Below the pieces are notes generated by a model. That model saw nothing but the letters and a program-made list of their open reading frames with translations, had not been told where the DNA came from and ran no database searches. The position numbers were made by a program, and so were the translations under genes. Of a stretch of DNA of 64,000 nucleotides, positions 34,922 to 42,465 are shown piece by piece. The stretch lies in the IMG/VR virus record IMGVR_UViG_3300020203_000008, positions 62,001-126,000 of that record; one strand, 5' to 3'. The DNA comes from a virus. Positions within the stretch are counted from its first letter, which is position 1, and the number at the start of each line of letters is the position of its first letter.

Positions 34922-35521
34922 ATGAAAGACGTTCTTGCGGCAACGGCATGGACGAGCAATGCCGACCTGATAGCCGACTGTGCTCGACTGAACTATCTCC
35001 AGAAAGATTGGGTCACCCTCGATCCAACTTACGGCAAGGGAAATTGGTGGACTGTGTGGCGACCGGACACTCTTATCGAGCACGACATTAAGATTGATGG
35101 AGTGGATTTTCGGAACCTGCCCTATGGGGATGGGCACTTCGATGCGGTGGCTTTTGATCCGCCATTCGTTTCGGTGGGTGGTCGTTCCACTACTGGGATA
35201 CCGAAAATGCATCAAGCCTATGGAATGGATAGAGCCCCTATCTCTCCGAAGGGTGTGCAGAAGCTCATAAACCTTGGGCTAGGTGAGGCTCACAGGGTTG
35301 TGAAGCCTAAAGGAATTGTGCTCTGTAAAGTCCAGGATTATATTTCATCAGGCAAGCTATGGCTTGGTACGCATTACACGTTGTCCACGGCATTAGAATT
35401 GTCGTTTGAACCAATCGATCGGTTGGAGTATATCTCCGGCGTTCGTCCGCAACCTTCAGGGAGAAGGCAGGTTCATGCAAGAAGGAATCTATCGACTCTG
35501 TTTGTCCTAAGGAAGAAGTGA
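34922..35521 (+). CDS. DNA methyltransferase (amino-methyltransferase type)
   Basis: A 199-residue protein. TLDPTYGKGNWW (about 32-43) is the SAM-binding motif I (DxxyGxG) and AFDPPF (77-82) is the catalytic motif IV of N4-cytosine/N6-adenine methyltransferases (DPPF variant of DPPY). A 'RxHARRNLS' basic C-terminus may contact DNA. The order (motif I before IV) suggests the gamma or beta-like compact class. It may protect phage DNA from host restriction. Confidence 0.8.
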   Translation: MKDVLAATAWTSNADLIADCARLNYLQKDWVTLDPTYGKGNWWTVWRPDTLIEHDIKIDGVDFRNLPYGDGHFDAVAFDPPFVSVGGRSTTGIPKMHQAYGMDRAPISPKGVQKLINLGLGEAHRVVKPKGIVLCKVQDYISSGKLWLGTHYTLSTALELSFEPIDRLEYISGVRPQPSGRRQVHARRNLSTLFVLRKK

Positions 35522-35959
35522 ATGGGATTCGTAGACACGCTAAATGCAGCCGAGGTAGATACCCCTGAGGCTTTTGCGAGGTATGTTCAAGAGACAACTG
35601 GGACTCCTTATCCCAGAGGAAAAGATATAGCAATCCTCAAGAGGGAGTTGAAGGACTTCTTCAAGCAATATCCGCACCTTAATTACATGACACTGGTTCG
35701 CACGGTGGACTGGTGTCGATCAAAGAAGCGCAGATTTGCTCACGTCTATCAGGTTGTTGGTCAGTACCGATATGCCTGGCAGGCTGGTGCTATTCCAGAG
35801 TTTGCTGACCGTCCTAATGGTGATGAAATTCTTAATGGTCAGATTGAGAAAGCACTTGAGATAGAGCGTGATCCTGATTGGCGTTTCCGTCTGATCGGAG
35901 CCGAGGGGGATAAGGCGCGGCGGGAGGTGTTCTTGGCGTGGCAGATCAAGGTGTCGTAA
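35522..35959 (+). CDS. Conserved-type phage protein, unknown
   Basis: A 145-residue helical, basic protein directly following the methyltransferase stop. It contains ILKRELKDFFKQYPHLNYMT and RFAHVYQVVGQYRYAW. The start follows GGAAGAAGTGA. Its 3' end overlaps a small zinc-protein gene by 22 bases. Function not recognised. Confidence 0.65.
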   Translation: MGFVDTLNAAEVDTPEAFARYVQETTGTPYPRGKDIAILKRELKDFFKQYPHLNYMTLVRTVDWCRSKKRRFAHVYQVVGQYRYAWQAGAIPEFADRPNGDEILNGQIEKALEIERDPDWRFRLIGAEGDKARREVFLAWQIKVS

Positions 35960-36111
35960 TCAAATTTCCGTTGGAGATTCAGGTGAAGTCTTGCCTTAAT
36001 TGTCAGAACGTATTAATGGGTGTCCGTGGGCTGTTTTGCTGGGAGTTACGCGAAGAGATCGTGGACGACGAGATAGCGGACCAGTGCGATTGGTATGAAA
36101 ATGATTCTTAA
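35938..36111 (+). CDS. Small zinc-binding protein (57 aa)
   Basis: A GTG at 35938, inside the end of the previous gene, with GGGAGG about ten bases upstream. The protein has CLNC, then FCWELREEIVDD and QCDWYEND, so four Cys in the C-x2-C ... C ... C pattern of small phage zinc proteins. It was short enough to be easily missed. Function unknown. Confidence 0.65.
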   Translation: MADQGVVIKFPLEIQVKSCLNCQNVLMGVRGLFCWELREEIVDDEIADQCDWYENDS

Positions 36112-36214
36112 TTTTATTTGTCGGCTCTTCGGATGGAAGCACGTCACTCGTGCCCTTAACGAAGCATTCAGTTTAAAGGAAGACAGTGTTTCTACGTCAG
36201 ACGTTTCTAGATGA
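36101..36214 (+). CDS. Possible micro-protein (37 aa)
   Basis: ATG 36101 overlaps the previous gene by 11 bases; the frame (MILNFICRLFGWKHVTRALN...) bridges the otherwise empty 74 bases before the reductase and overlaps its start by 29 bases. There is no clear ribosome site, so this is uncertain. Confidence 0.3.
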   Translation: MILNFICRLFGWKHVTRALNEAFSLKEDSVSTSDVSR

Positions 36215-38126
36215 ATTCAAAGACAAGGAAGTCAATTGGGGATTTTCTTCGGGGCCTAATTCCCTGGGGGAAGTCACGTACCGTCGTACCTACAGTCGTG
36301 ACGGTGAACAGTGGTGGGAGACGGTCCAACGTGTAGTTGAGGGCGTCTACTCGATCATTGGCGATCATTGTGAACGCTACTCCCTTCCTTTGGATCGGGA
36401 ACTTGCGACAGAAGACGCAGAGACAATGTACCGCCTGATTTTTGACTTCAAGTTTCTGCCTCCGGGCCGGGGCCTCTGGATGATGGGGACTGATTACGTT
36501 CGAACAAGAGGCGGGGCTGCACTCAACAACTGCGCGTTTGTGAGCACAGAGAAGATCGACGTGGAGTTCGATCGGCCGTTCCGATTCCTCATGGACATGA
36601 GCATGCTTGGTGCTGGTGTTGGTTTTGATACTCGTGGCGCTGGGAAGCTGGTGTGGTGTCCTTCAAACGGTAACGTAATCGATGTTCAGGTGGAGGATTC
36701 GAGGGAAGGCTGGGTGGACTCGTTGAGTTCGCTATTGAAGTGGGCGTGGGGTGCTGGTGCTCAGCCGGTCTTCGATTACTCGCTGATCCGACCCAGAGGA
36801 ACGAAGATTAAGGGATTCGGAGGAGTCTCCGAGGGCCCAGATCCGCTGATCAAGCTGCATCAATCTCTGTTCAAAATGATCCGAGACCGTGATGGAGAGA
36901 AGGTAACGAGCCGAGACATCACCGACATCTTCAACTTGATCGGTGTCTGTGTTGTATCAGGGAATGTCCGTCGTTCGGCTGAAATTGCGTTTGGTGAGCC
37001 GGGTGACGAGGAGTTCTTGAACCTCAAGAACTACGACCTTAATCCTGAGCGTGCCGAGTTTGGGTGGTCCTCCAACAACAGTGTGTTCGCTGAGGTTGGC
37101 ATGGATTATCATGTCTTCACCGACAGGATCGTGAGCAACGGTGAACCTGGATTTGCTTGGCTCTCGAACATGCAAGCCTACGGAAGGATGGTTGATCCAC
37201 CGAACAACAAGGACTGGAGAGTTCGTGGAGGTAATCCATGTTTGGAGCAGTCACTCGAACCATACGAGATGTGCTGCTTGGTGGAGACCTTCCCTTACCA
37301 TCACGAAACAGTCGAGGAATATCAGCGCACACTAAAGTATGCCTACATCTACGCTAAGGCTGTGACGTTGTTGGCTACGCATTGGGAGCAGACCAATGCG
37401 GTGATGCTGAGGAACCGTCGAATCGGTACTTCGATGAGTGGCATCACCCAGTTCCTCGCTTACCGCGGGGAGAAGGAATTGGTTAAATGGTGTGAGTTAG
37501 GTTACGAGACAGTTCAACACTATGACCGTGTGTATTCCGAATGGCTTTGCATCAGAGAATCAGTTAAGACAACGAGTGTTAAGCCATCCGGTACGGTGAG
37601 CCTGCTTGCTGGAGCAACACCGGGTTGCCACTTCCCCACCTTCCGTTACTACCTGCGAAGGATCCGATTCTCCGACACGCATCCGGATGTTGAAGCTTTC
37701 CGGGAAGCAGGTTATAATGTTGAGGTTGCTGTTAATGAACCGAACACTGTTGTTGTCGAATTCCCCGTTGAGGGCGATAGCAGAGTTAAGACTGAACGGC
37801 AGGTATCCTTGGCAGAAAAGATGAGGATTGCTACACTTCTTCAGAAGCACTGGGCTGACAATCAAGTATCATGTACAGCCACGTTCGATCCTGAGAGGGA
37901 AGGCCATCTAATACCTGATCTGCTAATGGCATACGATTCTCGTCTCAAGGGAATCTCATTCCTACCCCTTTATGAGGCTGGAGCTTTCCCTCAAATGCCA
38001 TATGAGTCGATCACCCCGAAGCAATACGAGAAGCTAACGAAGGATCTGAAACCAATTGTCTGGCCGCAAGAGAGTGCTCATGACACCGAAGACAGATTCT
38101 GCGACGGCCCAACGTGCTCACTTTAG
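36186..38126 (+). CDS. nrdJ: Class II (B12-dependent) ribonucleotide reductase, monomeric type
   Basis: A 646-residue reductase starting at GTG 36186 after AAAGGA. The active-site set fits the Lactobacillus RTPR type: NNCAF (about 115), NPCLEQ with the radical Cys and the partner Glu two residues on (about 350), a second Cys exactly 11 residues after the radical Cys (EMCC), and C-terminal FCDGPTC with the two reducing Cys five apart. It uses adenosylcobalamin to turn ribonucleoside triphosphates into deoxy forms, so it depends on host B12. It is somewhat shorter than the 739-residue L. leichmannii enzyme. Confidence 0.9.
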   Translation: MFLRQTFLDEFKDKEVNWGFSSGPNSLGEVTYRRTYSRDGEQWWETVQRVVEGVYSIIGDHCERYSLPLDRELATEDAETMYRLIFDFKFLPPGRGLWMMGTDYVRTRGGAALNNCAFVSTEKIDVEFDRPFRFLMDMSMLGAGVGFDTRGAGKLVWCPSNGNVIDVQVEDSREGWVDSLSSLLKWAWGAGAQPVFDYSLIRPRGTKIKGFGGVSEGPDPLIKLHQSLFKMIRDRDGEKVTSRDITDIFNLIGVCVVSGNVRRSAEIAFGEPGDEEFLNLKNYDLNPERAEFGWSSNNSVFAEVGMDYHVFTDRIVSNGEPGFAWLSNMQAYGRMVDPPNNKDWRVRGGNPCLEQSLEPYEMCCLVETFPYHHETVEEYQRTLKYAYIYAKAVTLLATHWEQTNAVMLRNRRIGTSMSGITQFLAYRGEKELVKWCELGYETVQHYDRVYSEWLCIRESVKTTSVKPSGTVSLLAGATPGCHFPTFRYYLRRIRFSDTHPDVEAFREAGYNVEVAVNEPNTVVVEFPVEGDSRVKTERQVSLAEKMRIATLLQKHWADNQVSCTATFDPEREGHLIPDLLMAYDSRLKGISFLPLYEAGAFPQMPYESITPKQYEKLTKDLKPIVWPQESAHDTEDRFCDGPTCSL

Positions 38127-38463
38127 AAAAAGCGACACGCTCGAATACGAGGGCGTAACTTACTCGAAGGGTGACACCATTGAGATTACGGGCCTAGGGA
38201 AGATGTCTTTCCGTGACCACACCGTCAATGAGAAGACTGAATCTGAATGGGTGTCCGTCTTCCAGCATAACCACGGGTCGAGGTCTTTCCATCTCGACAG
38301 AATCAAGACTTCGAAGAAGAAGACACCAACACGGGCCGCCAGCTCAAACAGCCAAACAGAAGTTTTGTGCTTAGAACACAAGACATACGGTGCGATTAGG
38401 AAGCCGCGTACGGATTGTGTCCGCTGCTGGGCTGCCTACGAGAACAGGAAAGTGGCCAAATGA
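38080..38463 (+). CDS. Protein with C-terminal zinc knuckle, unknown
   Basis: A 127-residue protein; ATG 38080 is preferred, overlapping the reductase by 47 bases. The N-terminal part is a beta-rich domain (LEYEGVTYSKGDTIEI, MSFRDHTVNEK), then a Lys/Thr/Ser linker, then CLEHKTYGAIRKP and DCVRCWAAYENR, a CxxH...CxxC zinc unit common in actinophage proteins. Function unknown. Confidence 0.65.
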   Translation: MTPKTDSATAQRAHFRKSDTLEYEGVTYSKGDTIEITGLGKMSFRDHTVNEKTESEWVSVFQHNHGSRSFHLDRIKTSKKKTPTRAASSNSQTEVLCLEHKTYGAIRKPRTDCVRCWAAYENRKVAK

Positions 38464-38478
38464 GCAGAAAGATGGACA

Positions 38479-39105
38479 TTGAGACAATTTGATGGTGAAA
38501 CAGTCGAGGAGTACACGGCTCGTTTCAGTGGGACGTTCGATATCGAGCCAGTAGATGGCGAAACGATCCATCGCGATGATGAAATTATGGTGGTGGTGAT
38601 CGCACGAACCAAAGAGCTTGGCGTCAAGGACACTAGAAGTGGTAATACTCGACTTCAATTTGTGTTCAGTCCTAATGAGGTCAGACTCGTGTCTAAGCCG
38701 GAACTTCAGAGGACTCTGCTTCATCAACTGGGTTTCAAGGAGGAGCAGGGATTCCCTGCCATGGATGATCCAGAATTTGGGGATAAGTTACGAACGATGC
38801 TTGATGAGGGCGAACTAGGACAAGCTGGACCGCGCAGCACCGCGCCTGATAGCTCAATCGAAGTTGACGATCTGGAGGTGAGGAAGTTGCAGGAGGTGTG
38901 GTTGGCACATCGGCCGTCAACAACCGTTGATGAAGCCGAGCAGCTCATCGAGGACGAGGCGTTCCGTGCTCGTGTCGAGGAGTCTCACGCTCAGCCAGCG
39001 GAAATCGACACTTCCGATCTTCAGCCTATAGAAGGAACTCCAGTTACGGTACCTTCAGGTCCCCGAAAAGACCAGGTTCTCGCACGATTTCTGAATGAGG
39101 CATGA
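38479..39105 (+). CDS. Phage protein, unknown (TTG start)
   Basis: A 208-residue protein. TTG 38479 is the only start in frame after the stop at 38461-38463, with AGAAAG ahead. The N-terminal 90 residues look like a beta domain (EEYTARFSGTFDIEP, EIMVVVIARTKELG), followed by an acidic helical region and a Pro-rich end. It overlaps the next gene by four bases. Confidence 0.6.
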   Translation: MRQFDGETVEEYTARFSGTFDIEPVDGETIHRDDEIMVVVIARTKELGVKDTRSGNTRLQFVFSPNEVRLVSKPELQRTLLHQLGFKEEQGFPAMDDPEFGDKLRTMLDEGELGQAGPRSTAPDSSIEVDDLEVRKLQEVWLAHRPSTTVDEAEQLIEDEAFRARVEESHAQPAEIDTSDLQPIEGTPVTVPSGPRKDQVLARFLNEA

Positions 39106-39356
39106 TGATTCCAGATGGGACGCAAGACGTAGAGATTTTGAGCATCGGATTTCGCGATGACTTTGTTGAGATCACCTTCGCTGAAGCACGAGACCAGAAT
39201 CAGAACACAAGTTTGATTAAGGTCTTGAACTTCGCTAAAGGTTCAGTCGGCCCCGAAGTGGATGAGATGCTCTCAGACATCGTAGATATCGTAGACATCG
39301 TGCTCGACAAGCTTCGCAATATCCCCGAGCGCATTTCTGGTAGGAGAACAAATTGA
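39102..39356 (+). CDS. Small protein with Asp-Ile-Val triplets
   Basis: An 84-residue protein starting at an ATGA overlap. Near its C-terminus are three tandem DIV units (9-bp near-repeats at 39276-39302), then a basic tail. Its stop overlaps the next gene's TTG (TTGA). Function unknown. Confidence 0.6.
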   Translation: MMIPDGTQDVEILSIGFRDDFVEITFAEARDQNQNTSLIKVLNFAKGSVGPEVDEMLSDIVDIVDIVLDKLRNIPERISGRRTN

Positions 39357-40225
39357 GATTCTATCTGAGTGGTCCCATGCGTGGGATCAAGGAGCATAAT
39401 TTCCCGGCCTTCGATAAGGCCGCAGCTTCGCTAAGAAACTCAGGTCATGACATTCTAGATCCGGCTGCTTCCTTTCCTGGACAGCCAAACCCTGGACGTG
39501 CGGCATGTATGCGTCATGACATAATGCTAATTCTGGGAGTAGACGGAATCATCGTCCTCCCGGAGTGGCAGGCAAGTCCGGGAGCCAGGATGGAAGTAGC
39601 TGAGGCATGGGCCATCGACATCCCTGTTTACTCGTACCAGACGTGGCTTAATACCGGCAACTTTGTGGAAATCCCCCAATGTGTGGTGACTATCCCACGG
39701 GAAGATCAGTATTACCGCAAACTGTCGTTGGTCGGGCTCTCTGGGTTTGCTGAGGCAGGAAAAGATGAGGTAGCCCAGATCCTCCGGAAGTATGGCTGGA
39801 CCCGAGTTGCGTTTGCTGACCCCCTTAAAAAGGTTGCCACGGATATGGGTTGGTCAGGTAAGAAAGATGACACAGGACGACGACTCCTCCAAAGATTAGG
39901 GATCGCAGCCAGGGAGTACCTGGATCCTGATGTCTGGGTGGTGGCTGGAGAAAGACTGATTGAGTCTGCCCGAGGCCCGGTAGTGATCACCGATGTTCGT
40001 TTCCCAAACGAGTTGTTCATGGTTCGCCGTCGTGGGGGAATCATGATTAGGATAACCAGGCCAGGGAAAAGTGCAGTCAATGAACACGTCTCTGAGCGTG
40101 CTGTAACCCATGAGGACTGCGACTACTCCATCATAAATGATGGTTCACTTGAGGATCTTGAACGGAAAGTCATTCACCTCTTCGAGCGAAGAGGTCTGCC
40201 TATTTTGGAAGAGGTAAGCGTATGA
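39353..40225 (+). CDS. Fusion of a DUF4406-like domain and a deoxynucleoside monophosphate kinase
   Basis: A 290-residue protein with TTG start overlapping the previous stop (TTGA) and AGGAG at 39342-39346. Residues 1-100 match DUF4406 (RFYLSGPMRGI, then GVDGIIVLPEWQASPGARME), a fold related to nucleoside deoxyribosyltransferases. Residues 125-290 are a P-loop kinase opening with LVGLSGFAEAGKDEVAQIL, like T4 gp1-type dNMP kinases. Fusing both in one chain ties nucleotide salvage to dNDP production. The functional link is inferred. Confidence 0.75.
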   Translation: MRFYLSGPMRGIKEHNFPAFDKAAASLRNSGHDILDPAASFPGQPNPGRAACMRHDIMLILGVDGIIVLPEWQASPGARMEVAEAWAIDIPVYSYQTWLNTGNFVEIPQCVVTIPREDQYYRKLSLVGLSGFAEAGKDEVAQILRKYGWTRVAFADPLKKVATDMGWSGKKDDTGRRLLQRLGIAAREYLDPDVWVVAGERLIESARGPVVITDVRFPNELFMVRRRGGIMIRITRPGKSAVNEHVSERAVTHEDCDYSIINDGSLEDLERKVIHLFERRGLPILEEVSV

Positions 40226-40255
40226 CGAGAAAGGTGATTTAGAAAGCTATGGGTT

Positions 40256-40744
40256 ATGAGTAAGCGAAGATGCACAGCTTGTAGGGACTATTTTGACAGA
40301 GATCGGATGTACCGTCAGGGCGTCTCGGGAGTTTGTTCCCCGGAATGCCTAAGGGCTCTACAGGATAAAGCGAGAGCCAAACGCAAGCGTCGGCAGCTTC
40401 ACAAGGAGCGCCGTGTACGCTACGGTCGTCGTCTACCAGGAGCTACAAGGGACCGTGTAAGGAAGCGTGACGGAAACATCTGTAGGGTCTGCCAGAAGAA
40501 CACGAATGCCATGCAAATCCATCATATTGTTTATCGCAGCCAAGGTGGTTCTGATGCTGTCCATAATCTAATCACGCTTTGCGCTGTGCATCATGCCTTG
40601 ATGCACTCATCAAAGGTGAAGTGGCAGCCGGTCTGTCTAGCTGTAATTTGGATATGCTATGTCGAGAACAGGTATGTGACTGTTCCTGAGGCTCTAAAAA
40701 TATGCCATAAATTAGGATTAGTTGAGCGAGAAGCTCGGGCTTAA
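40256..40744 (+). CDS. HNH endonuclease
   Basis: A 162-residue protein. An N-terminal zinc unit (CTACRDYF, VCSPECL) is followed by a basic linker and the HNH core: CRVCQKNTNAMQIHHIVYRS then HNLITLCAVHHALMH. The two CxxC pairs plus the HH and H residues fit a zinc-supported HNH fold. It is the last gene of the rightward half. It may be a free-standing homing or packaging-associated nuclease; the distance from the terminase favours the former. Confidence 0.85.
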   Translation: MSKRRCTACRDYFDRDRMYRQGVSGVCSPECLRALQDKARAKRKRRQLHKERRVRYGRRLPGATRDRVRKRDGNICRVCQKNTNAMQIHHIVYRSQGGSDAVHNLITLCAVHHALMHSSKVKWQPVCLAVIWICYVENRYVTVPEALKICHKLGLVEREARA

Positions 40745-40772
40745 TCGGAAACCTTTTCCCCGGCCGTTTCCG

Positions 40773-40789
40773 CACGGAAAAATTCCGTG
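40773..40789. terminator. Perfect hairpin between the converging halves
   Basis: CACGGAA (40773-40779) pairs with TTCCGTG (40783-40789) around AAA. A second AT-rich palindrome (CCAAAAA...TTTTTGG) follows at 40800-40814. Lying between the two converging transcripts, they could stop both directions. The T run after the second palindrome serves the rightward strand. Confidence 0.55.
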
Positions 40790-40885
40790 GGTGCGACTAC
40801 CAAAAATTTTTTGGGGTTTCGGATACGTTCAGGTTTTACGTGTCTTCGATGTCGGCCTTGATGACGATGACACCTGGTGGGCTGG

Positions 40886-41083
40886 TTATCGGTGCCACCC
40901 GTCGTTGTCGATCTGGTCGGGCTGGTGGATCAGAACGTCGCATCCCCGCAACGCCTCTTCCCGTTTCGTGAGTCCTTCGCATGGCCCCTTGTCAGTGACC
41001 ATCCCCCATGCACCCCATGCCACTAGGGCGATAATGGCGATCCACGTCAGGAGTCGCCGAACGGTGATGGGCTGGTCCATCAT
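40886..41083 (-). CDS. Small membrane protein
   Basis: A 65-residue protein with start at 41083 overlapping the upstream stop (ATGA); an in-frame extension to 41110 overlaps that gene. It opens MMDQPITVRRLLTWIAI and has one membrane helix (WIAIIALVAWGAWGMV), then an outside part with two Cys (GPCEGLT, LRGCDVL). It is the last gene of the leftward array. Function unknown. Confidence 0.6.
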   Translation of the reverse strand: MMDQPITVRRLLTWIAIIALVAWGAWGMVTDKGPCEGLTKREEALRGCDVLIHQPDQIDNDGWHR

Positions 41084-41217
41084 TTTTTCTTTCCCGGTTT
41101 GAAACCCCATTCATGAGCGGAGGTTCTGTGTTTACGGCGACGTTCGAACTGAATACCTGTTGCTGTTCCGCATCCGAAGAGTACGATTCCTGAAACAACA
41201 AACTCTAGTAGACTCAA
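41080..41217 (-). CDS. Small membrane protein (45 aa, TTG start)
   Basis: TTG at 41217 overlaps the upstream stop (TTGA) and the stop overlaps the next ATG (ATGA). One hydrophobic helix (LLEFVVSGIVLFGCGTA) is followed by a strongly basic tail (FERRRKHRTS ... KPGKKK). Coupling on both sides strongly supports it, although it is short. Confidence 0.6.
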   Translation of the reverse strand: MSLLEFVVSGIVLFGCGTATGIQFERRRKHRTSAHEWGFKPGKKK

Positions 41218-41474
41218 TCGTTAGTTCCTATTTCGATACCCCATTCAGGAGGATTTGGCAAGGTTGGGTACGGTTCTGACCACCACCAACCATCCCAATC
41301 TGCTGCTATAGCAGTGTCAGTGTGAACGTATTGATCTACTGCCGGATAACCGCATCGATCTGAGGTTGGGTAGCGACCTTCAAGGTCTGGGCATTCTTTC
41401 TGCCAGTGACCTCGGGCAAAGTGCTGCCACTCAGCAGAAATTACAATTGCTTGAGCGATCGTGTCATTGTTCAC
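41214..41474 (-). CDS. Small Trp-rich protein, unknown
   Basis: An 86-residue protein with aromatic-rich sequence (SAEWQHFARGHWQKECPD, ADWDGWWWSEPYP). It overlaps the following TTG start. No family is recognised. Confidence 0.65.
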   Translation of the reverse strand: MNNDTIAQAIVISAEWQHFARGHWQKECPDLEGRYPTSDRCGYPAVDQYVHTDTAIAADWDGWWWSEPYPTLPNPPEWGIEIGTND

Positions 41475-41519
41475 TACGGTCTCCGCTCGAACTCGTAAGA
41501 GGATGCCACCATGGGCATA

Positions 41520-41795
41520 TCAGAACTTCAGGTAGATGACTTCAATACCGAGGGCGTCCAACAGCAACGCCCTGGCGATGGTGTCGAGGTCGTTGTTCAA
41601 CGTAGCTTGGGCGTCGAGCACTTCCTCAATCTCGGTCTGCACACGGGTCAGGTGCTCGGATTCGATTACCACCTTGTCCCGAGTGATTGCCACCTTGTCC
41701 CGAGCCTTGCCAAGAGCAGCATATAGACGCGTCTGTTCCGTCTTTAGCAGCTTGGCCTGCTCCACAATCTCGTTCTGCTTGGCTGTAAGCGCCAT
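41520..41795 (-). CDS. Coiled-coil protein with seven-residue duplication
   Basis: A 91-residue helical protein (EIVEQAKLLKTEQTRLYAAL). It contains RDKVAIT then RDKVVIE, from a 21-bp period repeat. Its ATG shares one base with the stop of the CsrA gene. Function unknown; the neighbour suggests an RNA- or translation-related setting, which is only a guess. Confidence 0.65.
   Translation of the reverse strand: MALTAKQNEIVEQAKLLKTEQTRLYAALGKARDKVAITRDKVVIESEHLTRVQTEIEEVLDAQATLNNDLDTIARALLLDALGIEVIYLKF
41669..41704 (-). repeat. 21-bp period repeat inside the coiled-coil gene
   Basis: A 15-bp identical core occurs at 41669-41683 and 41690-41704, offset by exactly 21 bp, producing the RDKVAI / RDKVVI duplication. 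Confidence 0.85.
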
Positions 41796-42010
41796 TATCG
41801 CTTCTCCAATTTGACGGTAAAATCCGTTCTTCGCTTTCGTTCTGTGACTTCGTGGCGATCCACCAGGATTTTACGTGGAGCGCGAATACAAATTCTGGCT
41901 TGACCTTCGCTGATCTCTGCTACTTCAACTTCGATGATCCCGCCAGCGATGTCGATGATCTGACCTACTCTGCGAGTGAGGACGAGCGTCGTGATGTCGT
42001 CTTCGGTCAT
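41795..42010 (-). CDS. csrA: CsrA-family RNA-binding regulator, phage-encoded
   Basis: A 71-residue protein. After an eight-residue extension it reads LVLTRRVGQIIDI, then EGQARICIRAPRKILVDRHEV, the CsrA core. The key RNA-binding Arg residues are present: RR after LT near the start and the Arg in VDRHEV that corresponds to Arg44. CsrA dimers bind GGA motifs in mRNA leaders and block or promote translation. The ATG shares a base with the upstream stop (TAATG). Actinobacteria are not known for widespread csrA, so it may act on phage or other mRNAs. Confidence 0.88.
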   Translation of the reverse strand: MTEDDITTLVLTRRVGQIIDIAGGIIEVEVAEISEGQARICIRAPRKILVDRHEVTERKRRTDFTVKLEKR

Positions 42011-42375
42011 TAAGGCGTCAACCTAACCCTAGAGGGACGCTTACGCTTCAGGCTCGGATCTTGATACTCAACCTCGATCCGACCATGCCTTGCAAGACCA
42101 CGAACACCAATCGCAACCAACATACGTTGGCCGGTCTGGATCGTCGTGTTCTTGTCGCCGTAGTGACGGTCCTGTTGAGGACGACCCTGACGGTCATAAT
42201 GCTGTTGGCGATTCTTCTCGGCCTTGCGCCAAGCAACCCCAGGAGGAACGAGCGGCATGCATTCACTCACGATCTCATCGAAGTTGTGCCACTCACCATC
42301 CTGAAGGATATCCAGGACCTTCAAGGTCCAAGGGTTAGCTGTTTTCCTAACAGCAGTTTTCTTCTCATTGCTCAT
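42010..42375 (-). CDS. Possible winged-helix DNA-binding protein
   Basis: A 121-residue basic protein with TLKVLDILQDGEWHNFDEIV, resembling the first helices of a winged-helix domain, and a Lys/Arg-rich C-terminus (SLKRKRPSRVRLTP). It precedes csrA in a TAATG coupling and follows a strong terminator. DNA binding is inferred. Confidence 0.6.
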   Translation of the reverse strand: MSNEKKTAVRKTANPWTLKVLDILQDGEWHNFDEIVSECMPLVPPGVAWRKAEKNRQQHYDRQGRPQQDRHYGDKNTTIQTGQRMLVAIGVRGLARHGRIEVEYQDPSLKRKRPSRVRLTP

Positions 42376-42406
42376 CCGTAAACCTACTTTCTAGATCAAA
42401 AAAAGA

Positions 42407-42444
42407 GAGGGAGGGAAGCCCCACCACAGCGACTTCCCTCCCTC
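42407..42444 (-). terminator. Strong rho-independent terminator after the ParB-like gene
   Basis: A perfect 12-bp stem: GAGGGAGGGAAG at 42407-42418 and CTTCCCTCCCTC at 42433-42444. On the minus strand it is followed by a long T tract (the A run at 42397-42404 on the plus strand). It is a textbook terminator for the leftward transcript. Confidence 0.9.
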
Positions 42445-42465
42445 ATTTCCCATGTCCAGGGAAAA

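Noticed and set aside
40722-41102. Plus-strand open frame after the HNH gene
   Set aside because: Opposite to two coupled minus-strand membrane genes and across the convergent terminator.
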